Shown: positions 38,197-49,301, counted from the stretch's first letter. The stretch: DNA of 64,000 bases from Phytomonas francai (GCA_001766655.1 MJCC01000003.1:1254480-1318479); one strand, 5' to 3'. Notes: a model not told the origin generated them from the letters alone. Made by a program: numbers and translations.

Positions 38197-40992
38197 TTAC
38201 ATGGAGAAAATTCGGAAGATATGAGAAGCTTCCAGGCATTCGGAGAGATCAGATATCACAATACGTCGCAGATCCATACCAGCTGCACTGTCCTCGGTCC
38301 TCATGGCCGCCACGTCTTCACGAAAAGCAGCCTTGGCGGACTGTTTCTCATCAAAACACGCATTTTTTTCTGGGCTCATCGCACCTTCGCATTGATGGAT
38401 AGTTTTTAAAATTTCGGCGGCATCAGCCACTGGCACCGTACTAAAGCGTGGTGAGCAAAACGGTACAAGGCGTACCACAAAGAGGGTTTCGTACTCGTTC
38501 AAAAACTTTGAGATAATTTGCTGCCTTTGAACATATTCTTTTACGAAAAGATTAATAATGCTCCTTTCGACTGCCTCTTGCTGTAGATAGATGTCTCGCA
38601 TTTGAGTAAAGCGGCAAAATTCGTCTCGCATAGCCACTAGCAAATCGCGCTCGCATAATTCAGCCGCTATCAAAAGATTCCTCTGATATTCTTCCGAATT
38701 CTCCTGCTCGACAATCGCGTTCTCCAGTAGCCATTGATTCGCCAGCCCGATCTTCTCCTCCGGAGACAGACGACAATGCTTGTTTAGTTCCATCTCAAAG
38801 CGTTCTTTCACTGCCTCAACGTAGATATCTCGGAACTCCTTTTTATAGCAAGCCACACAGTCTACTTTGGTTTCTTCCGCTAATCTAGACAATCGCTTTA
38901 GCTCCTCTGCAATTCGCTCGAGTAAGTCTTCCGTCTCTCGCCGTACAGTTTCCTTAGGCTCAATTTGCCGCCTTTCCTCGAGCGCATTTTTAAGCAAGCA
39001 GGCAAATTCCTCCTCCTCTCCTTTAAGAAGCTGAACGCGCGTAGTGTCGTGCACTTCCTCTATCATAGCTTCCTGGTATGAAAAAGATACATCTCGAATA
39101 AGTTTATTTGCTATTGCAGCCTCCTCACATTCTATTTTCTTCCGTTCGATCTCCTCGTGTCTTTCCATATCTCCAAGGAAGATTGAAAATTCAATAAATT
39201 TATGGTGCAAACAGAAAGGGGAATCTCTATTATGAATCAAAGGAAGATGCGGGTAATTGTAGCTACTGCGTGGAGTCGTCCGTGCGTTCTCTTCAATTGA
39301 ATGTTCGGATGATATGCCGATGTTCCTTTGTGTAGAAGCGATGTGCATACAAAACTTATGAAAGGCCATAAGATGTTCCCAACACCGCTGTTCATTTTCC
39401 ATGATACGCTGATACGCAAAGTACGCAGAAAATTCCGTTTCAAAGATCTCCTTCGGGTAATTCAGTTCTCTTTGTTGCTCCTCAAGAAGCATTTTTTGAA
39501 GAAAGGCGTATTCCTCCAAAACTGTTGGTATGAGTAGAAAAAACGAAGAAACTTCCACACCATTTAGTGATGTCTTTCCCACGAGGCGTTCGAATTCCGA
39601 AAGCATATCTATAACGCATACGCAAGGTAGAGGATGCTGGCAAGGGATGGAATTGCCTAATAACTCGATACGTTTTGTTTTTTCTTCGCGAATAAGCTCC
39701 TCGAGAAGCTTCAGAAGACGTAGCACTTCGCATGACTCTTCGAAAATCTTTTCCTTTTTTCTCATAGCTTGCAGTACGATGTTCCTTTTCAGGTTCTCGA
39801 CTTGTGATGAGGAATTTATTGGAGAAGTGGCTTTTTTGTTTGAGGGCGCAAATGCTGACGATGGGAAATGGCAGCCTGAGCGTTTGATGCGATGGTCCGT
39901 ATTCCCTGCAGAGGGCAATGCCGTGCGATTCTCCAGGTTTGGAAGACAAATCGACCTTTGACTGTTAATGGATGATTGAATTTTCCTGCTTAACCTCTCG
40001 TCTGCATCGCAGAATAACGTCTTAAGTTTTTCCTTTGTCGCTGCTATGGGGGGAAGGGCAAGAGACATTTTTATTTTATCCCGGCGTCCTTCTTTTGAAT
40101 GCAAGGAGGCAGCGTGCGCGCACGCTTCCACAGAATCCGCGCTGAAAAGCATCCTGCTAGAAGCTTTCAAGGACGCGTTTATCGCCTGCAAATCCATATG
40201 AGATTTATTCTCTGTTAAATGTTTTGAGAATAGCTCACGCACAATACTAGCATTTAGATCGTCTGCAAGCGTGGATGGATAAGAAATATGCGCAAAGCTA
40301 TTGGTTTTCAGGGTGGTCATAGAATCTGGAGAAGCATTAGCGTTAGCATTGGGATCATGATGCTTACTAAGCGGTTGTAAAGGAAGGGGTTTCATGGTAT
40401 GCAAAGTGCTGAAAATTCTAGGATGTTGATAAAGGCGTAATGGTCGTGGTAACCTCCTCCTTTTTTCATCATTTAAAAATGGACCGCTTTCATCGTTGTA
40501 TACTTTCTCTCTATATTCTTTTTCAGCGCGATCATCATCTTGTAAAGCAAAAGGTTTCTTTCTTTCAGTGAGCTCATTTTGCTTTTGCTTAGAAGCCTCA
40601 AAATAACGGGTTTCGGTATTCAGTTCTCTCGAGCGTCGACTGCGCATTTTGTTAGAATGCAGTAGATTACAAGCAGCAGTGTTGACACCATCTCCTTTTC
40701 CGCTGCTTACTCTGCATGGCAACTTCGATTCGAATTTATTTCTTTGTTGGCAATTTAAGGGATCATTTAGCACTAAACTCGTTGATTCCGGAAAGGCTGG
40801 TCTTTCGGTTTGGGTTATGGAAAGTTGTGAAGGGTCGGATAGGGAGGAAAAAGAGGCAATCTCCTCATCCCATAAGTTTGATTCTTGATTCGGGAGGCTT
40901 TCCAAGGGGAAAGTAACGTCTCCTAAATTCAAAAAAGGTCGATTTTGTAGCTGTACTGGCGTAGTATCTGATTTCGCTTCACCTTCATACAT
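38197..40992 (-). CDS. Large coiled-coil protein of unknown function
   Basis: A 931-residue protein that I do not recognise. Residues 1-400 are hydrophilic and low-complexity. From about 410 to 860 the sequence is dominated by E, K, R and L with heptad-like spacing, for example EEKTKRIELL, EEIERKKIECEEAAI and EEEEFACLLKNALEERR, indicating long coiled coils. There is no membrane segment or signal peptide. Such proteins in kinetoplastids often belong to the cytoskeleton or flagellum, but nothing here proves this. Codon use is AT-richer than in the neighbouring enzymes. Stop is TAA. Confidence 0.75.
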   Translation of the reverse strand: MYEGEAKSDTTPVQLQNRPFLNLGDVTFPLESLPNQESNLWDEEIASFSSLSDPSQLSITQTERPAFPESTSLVLNDPLNCQQRNKFESKLPCRVSSGKGDGVNTAACNLLHSNKMRSRRSRELNTETRYFEASKQKQNELTERKKPFALQDDDRAEKEYREKVYNDESGPFLNDEKRRRLPRPLRLYQHPRIFSTLHTMKPLPLQPLSKHHDPNANANASPDSMTTLKTNSFAHISYPSTLADDLNASIVRELFSKHLTENKSHMDLQAINASLKASSRMLFSADSVEACAHAASLHSKEGRRDKIKMSLALPPIAATKEKLKTLFCDADERLSRKIQSSINSQRSICLPNLENRTALPSAGNTDHRIKRSGCHFPSSAFAPSNKKATSPINSSSQVENLKRNIVLQAMRKKEKIFEESCEVLRLLKLLEELIREEKTKRIELLGNSIPCQHPLPCVCVIDMLSEFERLVGKTSLNGVEVSSFFLLIPTVLEEYAFLQKMLLEEQQRELNYPKEIFETEFSAYFAYQRIMENEQRCWEHLMAFHKFCMHIASTQRNIGISSEHSIEENARTTPRSSYNYPHLPLIHNRDSPFCLHHKFIEFSIFLGDMERHEEIERKKIECEEAAIANKLIRDVSFSYQEAMIEEVHDTTRVQLLKGEEEEFACLLKNALEERRQIEPKETVRRETEDLLERIAEELKRLSRLAEETKVDCVACYKKEFRDIYVEAVKERFEMELNKHCRLSPEEKIGLANQWLLENAIVEQENSEEYQRNLLIAAELCERDLLVAMRDEFCRFTQMRDIYLQQEAVERSIINLFVKEYVQRQQIISKFLNEYETLFVVRLVPFCSPRFSTVPVADAAEILKTIHQCEGAMSPEKNACFDEKQSAKAAFREDVAAMRTEDSAAGMDLRRIVISDLSECLEASHIFRIFSM

Positions 40993-41556
40993 GGGGTAGA
41001 TACCTTCGATACTCTTTATTTCAAACTAGTCAACAAAATCGATATCAATATGATCGTTCAACTTTCCTAAAAAAAATCAATAATGAAAGTGAATAAAGTT
41101 AACAAGTCATAATTTTTCCGGCTAAGGTTAGCGAGTAGAAAGTAAAACCATCAGATTGGTGATTTTTATGCTGCATAGGCATGTGTATAAGTATATCATG
41201 CATATTGATTTTGACTTTTCTTTTGTTAAATCCATCGAGGGAAAAATTAAAAGGCGGATTAAGTCTTCCACAGAGAGGAGCATATTACGCCTCTTCATCT
41301 AAAATCAGCCTATAGAAGCAGGAAAATAATAATAAAGCGGTCTCGTTGAATTGATAAGCAGAAACCTATTTAGCCACTAAATTATCATGTAACAATTTAA
41401 AACACCGTGTTCAAAATAAAGGTAAAAATAATCAATTTTGTTTATCAAGTTTTGATCTGAATACAATTAGCTCAGAAAAGGTAATTGTGGAGAACTCAAA
41501 AATTCATCCAATTCCGTCTGCATTGTATGATTTTCTTAGAAACACTTTTCAACTAT

Positions 41557-41600
<44 letters not shown>

Positions 41601-42687
41601 TAGCATCGCTGCGCTCCTGTCGAATGTTATACTACATTTCGAAACGTTGCCTATGTAATTCTCTTAAATGTTAGTGGTCCATCATTCGTGTTTCGTTTGC
41701 TTTGCATCCATGAACACTATTAATAAGAATGATAAATTCTTCGGTGTTTTAGCCTCCTCTTGCCTTCCTCAAAAGTCCTGCATTGTATATTTTAGGGTCC
41801 TCTCGGAATCATTCGCCGCTATTTGTTGCTTTTTGGGTAAAAAATAATAACGATAAAATAGGTGATTATGCACGGAAAAAATGCATATCGTCAATTCGAT
41901 ATATTTCATCAAAATTGTGTGAGGTTAAATGTGGGTGTTAGTCATGTCAATTCCAACTCGAAATGATGACGCCTTTCAGAATGTGTTAGCGATCAATTCA
42001 TAGAGGCAGGCACACAAAAATAAAGTGATTTCTAAGTATGCTCACAGCGCAAGACTGATGGTGTGAGGCCCCTTCCTTTGGTATTCTAAGCCTATAAATA
42101 AAATTGGGAGTGAAAGTTTGCCTAGATTTCTTTTTTTTTTCTGTACATATCTATATAAAGAAAGAGAAAGATAAATACAAATATTTAACAGAGGGAAATG
42201 TATGCGATTTTTACAAAAAAAAAATACTTTTTCTATTGTAGTTATATTATATCACATTCAGGTGTAATTGTATGGGATTCACAGAAATATCTACTTTTAA
42301 GATATATCCTATTATGACACACACACACACACAAAAGATAACCTTCAACTAATTATTTGGTAACTCACCCACTGTATAAAATATTAAAAAAATACTACAC
42401 GTAATTTTAAAAAAACTGCAAAGATCATTACGCACATCTACATACTCCTCCTTTCAAAAGCAATACAATTGATAGTAGAGATATCCTCCGCAATATGTGC
42501 ATTTTTGCCCTTATTACCATCTTTTCATTTTAAAAAAATTAGTGATTTGCTTTTCTCTCCATTCCCTAGCCCTCGACAATTGTACGTATACAATTTTTGA
42601 CGCGTAGAGCTCTGTGATTACATTTTTTCGTGCATTTTTTGATATGCTCGAAATGTGCCCAATCTTTTTTCTTCTCAATTCTTTATT
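40993..42687. other. AT-rich intergenic region with TA repeat
   Basis: About 1.7 kb without a gene. It holds (TA)n at 41561-41597 and a short (AC)n at about 42319-42333. No RNA gene recognised. Confidence 0.6.
41561..41597. repeat. (TA)n microsatellite
   Basis: About 18 TA units in the 1.7-kb spacer. Confidence 0.95.
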
Positions 42688-44598
42688 TTACCACACGTCT
42701 TTCAGGTACCGATCCTCGTCCTCCAGCCTTTTTAGGAAACCCTCTGCATCCTCTTTGGATAATTTCCCCTCACGTTGCGCGATATTGAGGAGCTCGGCCT
42801 CCACATCGTGAACCATCTGCTTGGCATCTCCACAGATATAAATATTCCCATTGTCGTTCTGAAGAATCCGCCAAACATCCTTCCCGCGTTGTTTAAGCCG
42901 GTGCTGAACATACACCTTCTCGGGTTGATCTCTGCTAAAAGCCACCTCAATCGCAGAAAGAATGCCATCATTCAGGGCCTGACAGGTCAAATCTTCGTAA
43001 ATATGATCCTCTGTGGAGTGTCGACAGCCAAAAAAGAGCATGGCTTCTCCAAGCGCCGCACCTTTCGCCTTCCACGAGTAACGCCGTTGGATAAATCCAA
43101 TGAAGGGTGCCACTCCCGTACCCGGACCGACCATAATGATCGGCCGATCCTTCGCGCGCAAAGGAAGATGAAAGCTTGATTTTAGAATAAACGCATACGC
43201 GCAATCGTTAGGTTTCATATTCTGAAGCATTGGCGTGCAAAGGCCATCTTTCACCACCCCAACCGTAATGCTAACCTTTGACGGGGTATATAATAAATCA
43301 GAGGAAATGGAGAAATAACGCGGCGCGATACGTGGCATGTACTCGAGAAAGATCTCAAGGGGAACTTTGATCGAACGGAAGCGTTTTAAAAATCCGAGAA
43401 CGGTGCGCAACTCATGGGCAAGGTGATCATATTCTTTTTGCGCGGCTGAATCTAGGGAAAGGAGCCGCAGCAGCTCCGCTTTTTCGCTCGCATCGGTACA
43501 ATAATACGCAAAGGTACGCAACATGGACTTTTTGGGGTGTCCAGCGAGATCAAGATACCACTTCATCGCCGTCCGAACGGAAACGCGCGTGGGAAAGACA
43601 TTCTTCAACGTTTCCTTATCCTGAAGCGAAATAACCCTCTCCGCCTCACCAACCGGAAGGTTTAAAATCGCAATATATTCATCCACCAGGGTGTCGGTAT
43701 TGCAGGCTAGAATCCCCAAGTAATCACCTGCCTGGTAGGAAATAATCGTATCTTTGAGATCAAACTCCATCAGCCGCGTGCTCCGCTCCGAAGGCCCTTT
43801 CAGGAGCTCTTCATTCCGTAAAAGTGGAATCGCCACGGGCAGGCGCTGCGTCGGCTCCAAAATGGAGGCGGTCTTGGGAAACGGCACATCACTTTCGGCA
43901 TCCTCCCAGTACTTGATTCGACATTGCTGCTCCGGGACCTCATCCTGGGTAGCCAACGTGTTCAAAGTCGCCCCGAGAGTCCGGCTGAGGGGCTCCCAGA
44001 TATTCTGCACCCACTCTTCAAACTGACCTTCCAGGTTTCCGCTGTCGGCGTCGCCGATGCCGAACCCGTAGAAGCGCTCCGCCCCCAGCTCCGCGAACCG
44101 CGCGTCCATGGTGATCCCCTCGCGGCAAAAAAACTTATACTGCCGATCGCCGAGCCCGAAGACGGCGTACTTGACCGACGCGAGCTCCTCGCCCACGGCG
44201 CGGGTCTCGTCCACGACCCAGTCGTGGAAGTCCTTCATGTTCCCGGTCGGCTCGCCGTCCGCGTAGGTCGCGCAGACGACGATCACGACCCGCTCCTGCG
44301 CGAGGTCGCCCGCGTCGTACTCCTCGGCGTCGCGGACGACCGCATGGATGCCGCGCTTCCCGCACTCGCGGCCGAGCGACCGCGCGAAGGCCTCCGCCGT
44401 CCCCGACTGCGAGCCAAAGACGATGAGGACGTCGTGGCCCCCCCCGTGCGCGGCGGCCGTCGTCGCCGTCGGGGCCGTCTTCCGCCGCGACACACCGCCC
44501 TCAAGCCGCGCCCGGAAGACCAGGAAGACAACGACGATCAGGACGAGCGTGCACGGGATCACGACGGACGGGAGCTCCACCGGCGGAAGTAACAGCAT
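42688..44598 (-). CDS. NADPH-cytochrome P450 reductase-type diflavin reductase
   Basis: A 636-residue diflavin enzyme. An N-terminal membrane anchor (PSVVIPCTLVLIVVVFLVF) precedes the FMN-binding flavodoxin domain (IVFGSQSGTAEAF, VFGLGDRQYKFF). The FAD domain contains RYFSISSD. The NADPH domain contains VGPGTGVAPF, and the chain ends DVW, the C-terminal aromatic that stacks on FAD in this family. It would pass electrons from NADPH to ER P450s such as sterol 14-demethylase. I start at ATG 44598: the frame is open upstream, but a strong pyrimidine tract at 44621-44638 separates it. The nearest AG directly abuts the ATG, which would leave no 5' UTR, so a slightly later start is possible. Stop is TAA. 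Confidence 0.93.
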   Translation of the reverse strand: MLLLPPVELPSVVIPCTLVLIVVVFLVFRARLEGGVSRRKTAPTATTAAAHGGGHDVLIVFGSQSGTAEAFARSLGRECGKRGIHAVVRDAEEYDAGDLAQERVVIVVCATYADGEPTGNMKDFHDWVVDETRAVGEELASVKYAVFGLGDRQYKFFCREGITMDARFAELGAERFYGFGIGDADSGNLEGQFEEWVQNIWEPLSRTLGATLNTLATQDEVPEQQCRIKYWEDAESDVPFPKTASILEPTQRLPVAIPLLRNEELLKGPSERSTRLMEFDLKDTIISYQAGDYLGILACNTDTLVDEYIAILNLPVGEAERVISLQDKETLKNVFPTRVSVRTAMKWYLDLAGHPKKSMLRTFAYYCTDASEKAELLRLLSLDSAAQKEYDHLAHELRTVLGFLKRFRSIKVPLEIFLEYMPRIAPRYFSISSDLLYTPSKVSITVGVVKDGLCTPMLQNMKPNDCAYAFILKSSFHLPLRAKDRPIIMVGPGTGVAPFIGFIQRRYSWKAKGAALGEAMLFFGCRHSTEDHIYEDLTCQALNDGILSAIEVAFSRDQPEKVYVQHRLKQRGKDVWRILQNDNGNIYICGDAKQMVHDVEAELLNIAQREGKLSKEDAEGFLKRLEDEDRYLKDVW

Positions 44599-44620
44599 CT
44601 CGGGAAGATAAAAATAAAGC

Positions 44621-44638
44621 CAAAAGAAAAAAAAAAAC
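44621..44638 (-). promoter_or_regulatory. Polypyrimidine tract upstream of the P450 reductase gene
   Basis: On the minus strand this is an almost pure T tract about 25 bases upstream of ATG 44598. Confidence 0.5.
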
Positions 44639-45572
44639 GAGGGTTGCCTGAGGTCCGGCGGGATGATCGGGCCTGCGTGTAACAGAGGGCCGTGGTCGTC
44701 TGAGAATCGCTGGGAGAAGTGCGGTAGGGGGTGGGAATCCGAGAAGGAGGGGACCCCGTTAAATTTATTATTGATCCAAGTAATAAAGTGTAACTTATCG
44801 GTAGGTCCAAAAGAAACGAGACAGGGGGGGGGGGGGGTGTAACAAGAAAACGGGCATGTGGGAAAGACATACGAAAAGCAGCAGGTGGAAGGGCATCCCA
44901 ACTGATAGATCCATAGTGTTGAGTGCCTCCTTTTTTTTTTACTTCATAGCATTGAATTAATGTACGTTGTTTGGTAGGCGATGTTGGCCCATCAAGGTTC
45001 GAGAAGCTATCCATAGAAATCTGAAAAGTACAAACACGCTCACCATGCCTTTACTTCCCTTGTCTGATTACTTTGATTAATATGAAGCTCCTATGCCTCG
45101 AATATATATATATATATGTATATATACGCAGAATATACAATGTGCACAGTTGAAGGGAACCTCAATTAAATTCTAATGGTGAGTGCAAATAAGGAGGAAG
45201 GAGTTGCTTTTAGCAAAGCAGTGAAATTCAAAAAGTATCTTCCGATATATATATATATATATATAAAGCCCTACAGGCTTTGATTATCAAAAGAGGGAAA
45301 AGTCATCTGTGTTTGTACACAATAACCGACCTTTCTCGAATCCTTCATCAATCCATGGAACCCCTTTATCTGCCTTCATGGAATCAACATGCATTTTAAT
45401 TCCCCTTGTCCTGCAAAAATGCATACACCCCGGCCCTCCTGAACGATCAAACTAGGCTACCCTTCCATAAAGAAGGACGTACAGGAAAAAAGTGAGGGAC
45501 ACCATTAACAGGAATGAAGAAGCTCCTATATCACCTGTATATCTTTTTTTAATGTAGATTATTTGGTTGACT
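44639..45572. other. Intergenic region with TA repeats and G-run
   Basis: A spacer with G14 at 44824-44837 and (TA)n at 45102-45117 and 45245-45263. A long minus-strand frame upstream of the reductase ATG lacks its own support. Confidence 0.55.
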
Positions 45573-47201
45573 TTACTTGCCCGAACGGGGCTTCTTTTTC
45601 TTGCGTCTACCATCCGAGTTGCTGCTATTGGAAATAAATTCTTCTTCCTCCTCCTCCGAAGAAGAAGAAGTATCACTCGTAAAATATTCTTCTTCTTCCT
45701 CAGATGAGCTATACTCGCTCCCTATTGAAGAAGAAGAAGATATAATTGTTGCCCTCTGAGTACGTTTATTTTGACTTCTTCCTCCATCTACGGTATTGGT
45801 GGTTGTACGCCGAACCAGGCAGAACTTATTCTTTGCCTGATTTTCATACTGGATCATGGCTCCACCTAATGAAGGCTCATTGAAAGAGACGGTAAAGGTG
45901 CTCGCTTGCACTTTTCTTTTCGCATTTCCCGCTTTCTTAGTGTTACCTTTTTCATTTAAAAGAATATCCGGTATTTCCACGCTTGTTTTTTTCGAAAGAA
46001 AAGCCTCCTCAAGAAGCCCTATCACTGCCGGGGGGTAGGTACACCAGGATTTTGGGTTGCTATCCTTGCCATTTGCGCGACATTTCCACTCCCAACGTAT
46101 TACACTTTGTGAATTCTGCGAATTCAAGGGAAGTAAATTAGAAGCTTCTACGCCTTTTTTAGATGTGGAAAGGCTCGTAATATCTTCTTGAAAAGGAGGG
46201 CTTTTTCGGCTGTTCAGTGGAGCTCCAAAAGGAATCCTCTTAGCGTGCGGCAGCGATATTGGTGCGGACGGGGCTTTTTTTTTCTTTACAGTTTGAATTG
46301 ATGCTGGCAACTCATTAGAGGCGGTGTCTATTACGGCCGATTCATTTTCCTGTACAATCGGTTGCATTTCTTGTTCGCTTCGCATGGAGGCATCGAAAAG
46401 GAGTCGCCATGCTGTTTTTTTCGGAAAATAATCCCCTCCACCCGCCTTTGTGTGTTGCCCATTTTCATCCTCACTGCTATCGTTAAAGGCATCATACCGC
46501 GCCAATTTATCGGGAGAAGGAATGGAAAGCATCTCCTCGGGAGTTAATTTCATTTTGGCAGCATTTTCAACCTCTCGCGGCGCGATTACCGCTTCAAAAC
46601 GTATCTCCATGGATGGAAGATTCGTTTCCGGCGGAAAATAAAGCGTATTCGCATTCCTTACTGACCGACTAGGCGGGAGCGTGGATATAGAAGCATCAAA
46701 GGCAGGTATAACTACAGTTAAGCGCACTATTTCCTCTTCTTTCTCATCCCGCTTTTTATCCCTTTCTTCGTGCTGCGTTTCCACCTCCTCCATGATTATC
46801 GCTTCGGAAATAGTTTCATCAAAATGATATCGTAGAGGCCCTATTGTCCTCTTATTCTGGGGTAAAACCTCCCCCTCCTCCCCTCCCCCATTTTGAACTT
46901 CCCTTTCCTTTTCCTTTTCACCATCGTTTGAAAGCCCTGGGGAGAATGGTCGATGAAGCTCGTAGTTCTCATTCCCAACAAGCGTCGGATTCTTGCCAAG
47001 CGGATACACGAGTAAAAAAGGAGGATCCCAGGTCATCCTCAAATGCTCCCGCGAGGCGTATTTAGAGTGAAGAAAATGACTTGGAGGTAATTCTGGGCTT
47101 CGACCAAACAAAATCGGCTGATGAGGCTCATCCAGGATGACTGAATAACCATCTGAGCGCGCAATAATCCACCTCCCTTGCCCTTGCAAAGAGCACGGCA
47201 T
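45573..47201 (-). CDS. FHA and WWE domain protein
   Basis: A 542-residue protein. The N-terminus has an FHA-like phosphothreonine-binding fold: ILFGRS, then SKYASREHLRM, then GKNPTLVGNENYEL, matching the G-R, S-R-x-H and N-x-T-x-V landmarks at about 30-80. Residues 369-465 look like a WWE domain: WEWK, KSWCTYPPAVIGLLEEAF, a strand pair ending in FTVSF, and QAKNKFCLVRR. WWE domains bind iso-ADP-ribose of poly(ADP-ribose) in other proteins. The C-terminus has serine/glutamate-rich acidic blocks and ends with a basic KKKKPR cluster, a possible nuclear signal. A DNA-damage or ubiquitin-signalling adaptor is inferred. Both domain calls rest on motif reading, not a profile search. Stop is TAA. Confidence 0.65.
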   Translation of the reverse strand: MPCSLQGQGRWIIARSDGYSVILDEPHQPILFGRSPELPPSHFLHSKYASREHLRMTWDPPFLLVYPLGKNPTLVGNENYELHRPFSPGLSNDGEKEKEREVQNGGGEEGEVLPQNKRTIGPLRYHFDETISEAIIMEEVETQHEERDKKRDEKEEEIVRLTVVIPAFDASISTLPPSRSVRNANTLYFPPETNLPSMEIRFEAVIAPREVENAAKMKLTPEEMLSIPSPDKLARYDAFNDSSEDENGQHTKAGGGDYFPKKTAWRLLFDASMRSEQEMQPIVQENESAVIDTASNELPASIQTVKKKKAPSAPISLPHAKRIPFGAPLNSRKSPPFQEDITSLSTSKKGVEASNLLPLNSQNSQSVIRWEWKCRANGKDSNPKSWCTYPPAVIGLLEEAFLSKKTSVEIPDILLNEKGNTKKAGNAKRKVQASTFTVSFNEPSLGGAMIQYENQAKNKFCLVRRTTTNTVDGGRSQNKRTQRATIISSSSSIGSEYSSSEEEEEYFTSDTSSSSEEEEEEFISNSSNSDGRRKKKKPRSGK

Positions 47202-47480
47202 CGTTAAGCGAGAAGGGGGCTCGGGCGAAAAGGTAGTATGAGATTCCGTGATGAGCTTCCCCGTCTTCCCTCCTTTCTCTTTTATGAATCTAGGTAGACA
47301 GTTTGGAGAGGGGGGGGGGGAATATCTACATATCTAAATTAGCATAAAATAGATTACATATATAAAAATATATATTTATAAAAATGAAAATAATGATAAT
47401 TATTCGTTTGTAAACTTTTTCCCACCCATTGTGTGTGAGGCGGGGTTGTGGTAGTGACTTTGTCTCTCATTTCTTCGCAA

Positions 47481-49301
47481 TTATCTTGAAAAGCGAAATC
47501 CACCTATCTCCTCTCCGGCATCGAATAAACCCTCCATATCATTTGAATTTAGGCATTCGAATACTGATCCGGCTTCTTCATAGCGGTCAAGAATAGGAGC
47601 TAAAGCTTTGTTAGTTTCATGTAAAGGCATTTTCAAGAGTGTTCTCCGCTTTGGATTAGGAACTCCTATTACTGCTAAGCCCCCTTTAGCAGTAGAGGAA
47701 TAACTCACGCAGCTTTTCTCCCTCTTAGGAGGGCTTTCCAGGCTCAATTTGTTCCCGTTTTGAATCGAATTCAACAACTCCACAGGGTAAAGCCACCCAT
47801 CATGTTCGACAACCTCCACCCCTTTATAATTCACACGGGCGATCGAGCTAGGGGAAGAGCACGCTCCTACTTCGCTTTGTTTTTGCTGTGTTGAATTTCG
47901 ATCCTCCCCTTTGCCCAAAGGATAGTCTTCTTCCACAGCCTGGACCTTTGGGGAACCAAACTTTCCATGTTCGTCGTCGGTAATACTTTCCTCCTCGTCC
48001 TCCTCATCGTAGCCACTACTGCTATGGCTATCACTGCTAAAGTAGGATATCGGCCATTCCATCCCCGAAGGAGGGGCTCCCGTAAGCGGAGGCGCCTTTA
48101 CGTTCGCGGAGTTTTCCCCGCGAGAAGGCCCCTCCCCCTCCCCCTCCTCGTCATCCTCAATCATCTCGACGATTTTAGTTTGTTTAGTAAAAGAAAAGGA
48201 GGAAGGGGAGGGCTGAGGGGGCCTTGGGGGCGGCCCCACGGGAGAAGGCGCCTTAATTGGCTGTTTAACAGCGAAACAACGCGCGGGATGCGCGGGTTTC
48301 GGCCGCGCCAACGGGACGTCTAAAGGCGAGGAATTCGAATCCTCGACGAGTCCGTCGTCGTCGTCGAGGTCGATATCCTTGAAAAGCTCCCTCCACTCGG
48401 AGCTCGGTGGGGAGGTGGGGGTTGGCGGTATCTCCCGCGATAATACAACCCTTCCCCGCGACCTTTCTGGCTGGACTCCCTCCTTTTTTGGTCTTTTGCT
48501 AACCCGCGTAGAGGCTCGCGTGCGAGCGGATTCCATTCCCAAGCCCCCCGCGTTGGATTCAATTCGCTTAAGCTCCGTCCACATCCGATGCGCTTTTCGT
48601 CCAACGTAGGTTTTGCCGTCGTGGACGAGCTGCCGTCGTCCGCGGGCGGTGAACCATCGATACTCAAGCGGCCTTCCGTCGGCGCGAAGCGAAAGCGAAA
48701 AGGAAGAAGATCGGGAACGTCCGCTCGTGGACAAACCCCGTCGACGAGCCTTGGGATTCTTTCGCGAGGGTGGAGAACCCGCCCGACGACTTTTCCGGAT
48801 CGGATCCGCGCCATCGCTTTGCTTCGCCTCCTTTCCGCTTTCCTTCCATTCCTTTTTATCCTCAACGGGCGCGGTGTGGGGGGCCTCGAGAGGAGAAAGG
48901 AGCGAAATCGACGAGGAAGGCCCTCCGCAAAGGAGAGAGGCGGGGGGGAGGGCCCCGCCCCGCTGGCGTTGAAGTTCGCTCACCCGCACAATCGCCCCGC
49001 CATAACGCCTTTCTTTTTCCTCGCCATTCCCTCTACTATTATGAAGGGTGTTGATAATACTTTCATTGTGGGTTGGATGCGAAGAATACCGCGTGGCGTT
49101 TACCGGTAAATCTATAAAATTATTAGGGACTGCGGTGCGTTCGAGAGGTTTGATGGCTGCTACCTTCTCCCTCGGTGAGGAGGAAGAAGAAGGAGGAGGA
49201 AGGTTCACGACAGAGGAGGAGGATAAAATGGGAGGACCTAAACTAACCCCCATACGAAACTTTGCAGATAACGGACGCCGTACACCATCTGCAGGGTTCA
49301 T
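47481..49301 (-). CDS. Serine-rich basic protein of unknown function
   Basis: A 606-residue protein that I do not recognise. It is mostly disordered, rich in S, P, R, K and E. Two ordered patches share a related core: VHDGKTYVGRKAHRMWTEL at about 230-250 and VEHDGWLYPVELLNSI near 520, each with HDG-x-x-Y. The first follows LEYRWFTARGRRQ. There is no membrane segment. A nuclear protein is plausible from its composition and basic clusters, but this is a guess. I use ATG 49301 because the frame upstream begins with TTG; the next ATG is 16 codons downstream. Stop is TAA. Confidence 0.7.
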   Translation of the reverse strand: MNPADGVRRPLSAKFRMGVSLGPPILSSSSVVNLPPPSSSSSPREKVAAIKPLERTAVPNNFIDLPVNATRYSSHPTHNESIINTLHNSRGNGEEKERRYGGAIVRVSELQRQRGGALPPASLLCGGPSSSISLLSPLEAPHTAPVEDKKEWKESGKEAKQSDGADPIRKSRRAGSPPSRKNPKARRRGLSTSGRSRSSSFSLSLRADGRPLEYRWFTARGRRQLVHDGKTYVGRKAHRMWTELKRIESNAGGLGMESARTRASTRVSKRPKKEGVQPERSRGRVVLSREIPPTPTSPPSSEWRELFKDIDLDDDDGLVEDSNSSPLDVPLARPKPAHPARCFAVKQPIKAPSPVGPPPRPPQPSPSSFSFTKQTKIVEMIEDDEEGEGEGPSRGENSANVKAPPLTGAPPSGMEWPISYFSSDSHSSSGYDEEDEEESITDDEHGKFGSPKVQAVEEDYPLGKGEDRNSTQQKQSEVGACSSPSSIARVNYKGVEVVEHDGWLYPVELLNSIQNGNKLSLESPPKREKSCVSYSSTAKGGLAVIGVPNPKRRTLLKMPLHETNKALAPILDRYEEAGSVFECLNSNDMEGLFDAGEEIGGFRFSR

